The position numbers and the translations under genes were made by a program. From Tetrahymena thermophila SB210 (taxonomy: Eukaryota; Ciliophora; Oligohymenophorea; Hymenostomatida; Tetrahymenidae), in assembly GCF_000189635.1 (NCBI RefSeq), contig NW_002476347.1, positions 105,387-169,386 of the forward strand: a stretch of DNA of 64,000 nt, read 5' to 3'. The notes under the pieces are model-generated. The model saw only the letters and a program-made list of their open reading frames with translations. It made no database searches and was not told where the DNA came from. Numbering within the stretch: position 1 is the first letter of the stretch; every line of letters starts with the position of its first letter. Below are positions 63,231 to 64,000 of this stretch, piece after piece.

Positions 63231-63617
63231 ATGATATATAAGCAAATTTATTCTTAACTATTTTAATCTGAATATTTTAAATTTAAATTTTACTTGAGAT
63301 TTTTATCCAAAGTAGTTTTAATAGATAAAGGTAATATTCTATATGTAAAATATATAATAAAAATTTACTTTAATTTAGAACTTTTCTATACGAGTGCTTA
63401 TTTTAAATGCTTCAAATTTCATGGATATATCCAAAGCCTTTTAATACATAAAAATAGAACTATCTTCAGTCTATATTATTTATTCAAAAAAATTATAGAC
63501 TTAACAAGAATTAATAGTAACTATTTTCTTATATTAAATACAAAATTTGACTGTAATTTCAATTTTGGAATAAGATTGTTTCATAAGAAAAATTAAGTCT
63601 AAACTATAAAATACTGA
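63231..63617 (+). CDS. Doubtful small ORF (128 aa)
   Basis: ATG at 63231 to TGA at 63615-63617 with the ciliate code. From 63294 on it runs 100 codons without a TAA, TAG or TGA, which is unusual in such AT-rich DNA. The product is rich in Phe, Tyr, Ile and Lys (NLELFYTSAYFKCFKFHGYI), as expected from random AT-rich translation. No domain, signal peptide or paralogue was recognised. It may be a small gene, an exon of a gene running off the window, or chance. Confidence 0.3.
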
Positions 63618-64000
63618 GTTGAATAAATAATTTAAACAGTTTATAACTTAGTTAAAATATTTTAACCATCAATGCTCATATTTACACTAGGCATATTTAT
63701 AAAAATGAGTAAATTCTTTTGGCTAAACTGATTTATTTTAATGAAAATTTTTTTTATTTTATTTATAAATTTATAAGTCTTTTAATTAAATCAAAAATAG
63801 AACAATTTAATAATTGCTTTCTACTAATTTGTAATTTATTGTAGTCTTTCAAATTTATTTTTTTATATTATAATTTGATTTACTACTTAAGAGCATATTT
63901 TTAGCATACAACATTAGTGATTATAAAATATTTGTAAATACGGTTAATGTTTTAATTTTGTAGATAAAAAAATATTTTTTTTTGTCTTAAATAGCAAAAA
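63618..64000. other. AT-rich right edge
   Basis: No gene or motif seen. Confidence 0.5.

Overview
The window reads as macronuclear DNA of a Tetrahymena-like oligohymenophorean ciliate. It is very AT-rich. Long conserved proteins only appear when TAA and TAG are read as glutamine and TGA is the sole stop. Genes are broken by short AT-rich GT-AG introns, and gaps between genes are almost pure A+T. Translation with the standard code shreds every gene into 60-140 residue pieces. Most coordinates below come from re-reading the sequence by eye with the ciliate code. For the intronless genes and for the gene with one intron, start, stop and frame were checked by counting.

Layout: (1) 1-16383, minus strand: most of an axonemal dynein heavy chain, with its C-terminus beyond the left edge. 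(2) 17294-18056, plus: four identical tandem elongator tRNA-Met(CAU) genes, each preceded by the same conserved block of about 45 bp. (3) 18735-30217, plus: a cluster of an unrecognised protein family. It has two intact members (18735, 22449), two decayed members between them, and a diverged pair (26258, 29045) carried on a segmental duplication of about 2.6-2.7 kb. A 100-N assembly gap lies at 24166-24265. (4) 31692-38267, minus: a six-TM potassium channel with a TVGYGD filter, a cyclic-nucleotide-binding-like domain and a very long polar tail. (5) 39771-45228 and 46025 to about 50900, minus: a tandem pair of P5B-type (ATP13A2/3-like) P-type ATPases. (6) 52411-55079, minus: a TTLL12-like tubulin-tyrosine-ligase-like protein. 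(7) 55878-62516, minus: three tandem intronless paralogues of 631, 636 and 639 aa, leucine-rich-repeat-like with a Cys-containing C-terminal module. (8) A doubtful small ORF at 63231-63617.

There is no operon logic. The dynein (ciliary motor), the TTLL12-like protein (tubulin-related), the K+ channel (membrane excitability) and the P5B ATPases (endolysosomal polyamine or cation export) are independent genes. The dominant theme is local tandem duplication: tRNAs, the 18.7-30.2 kb family, the P5B pair and the LRR-like trio. The most novel-looking content is the 18.7-30.2 kb family, with its GKVYxIGxLxYLD / LGIRVV core, coiled-coil tail and, in the diverged pair, a SUMO-interaction-like C-terminus.
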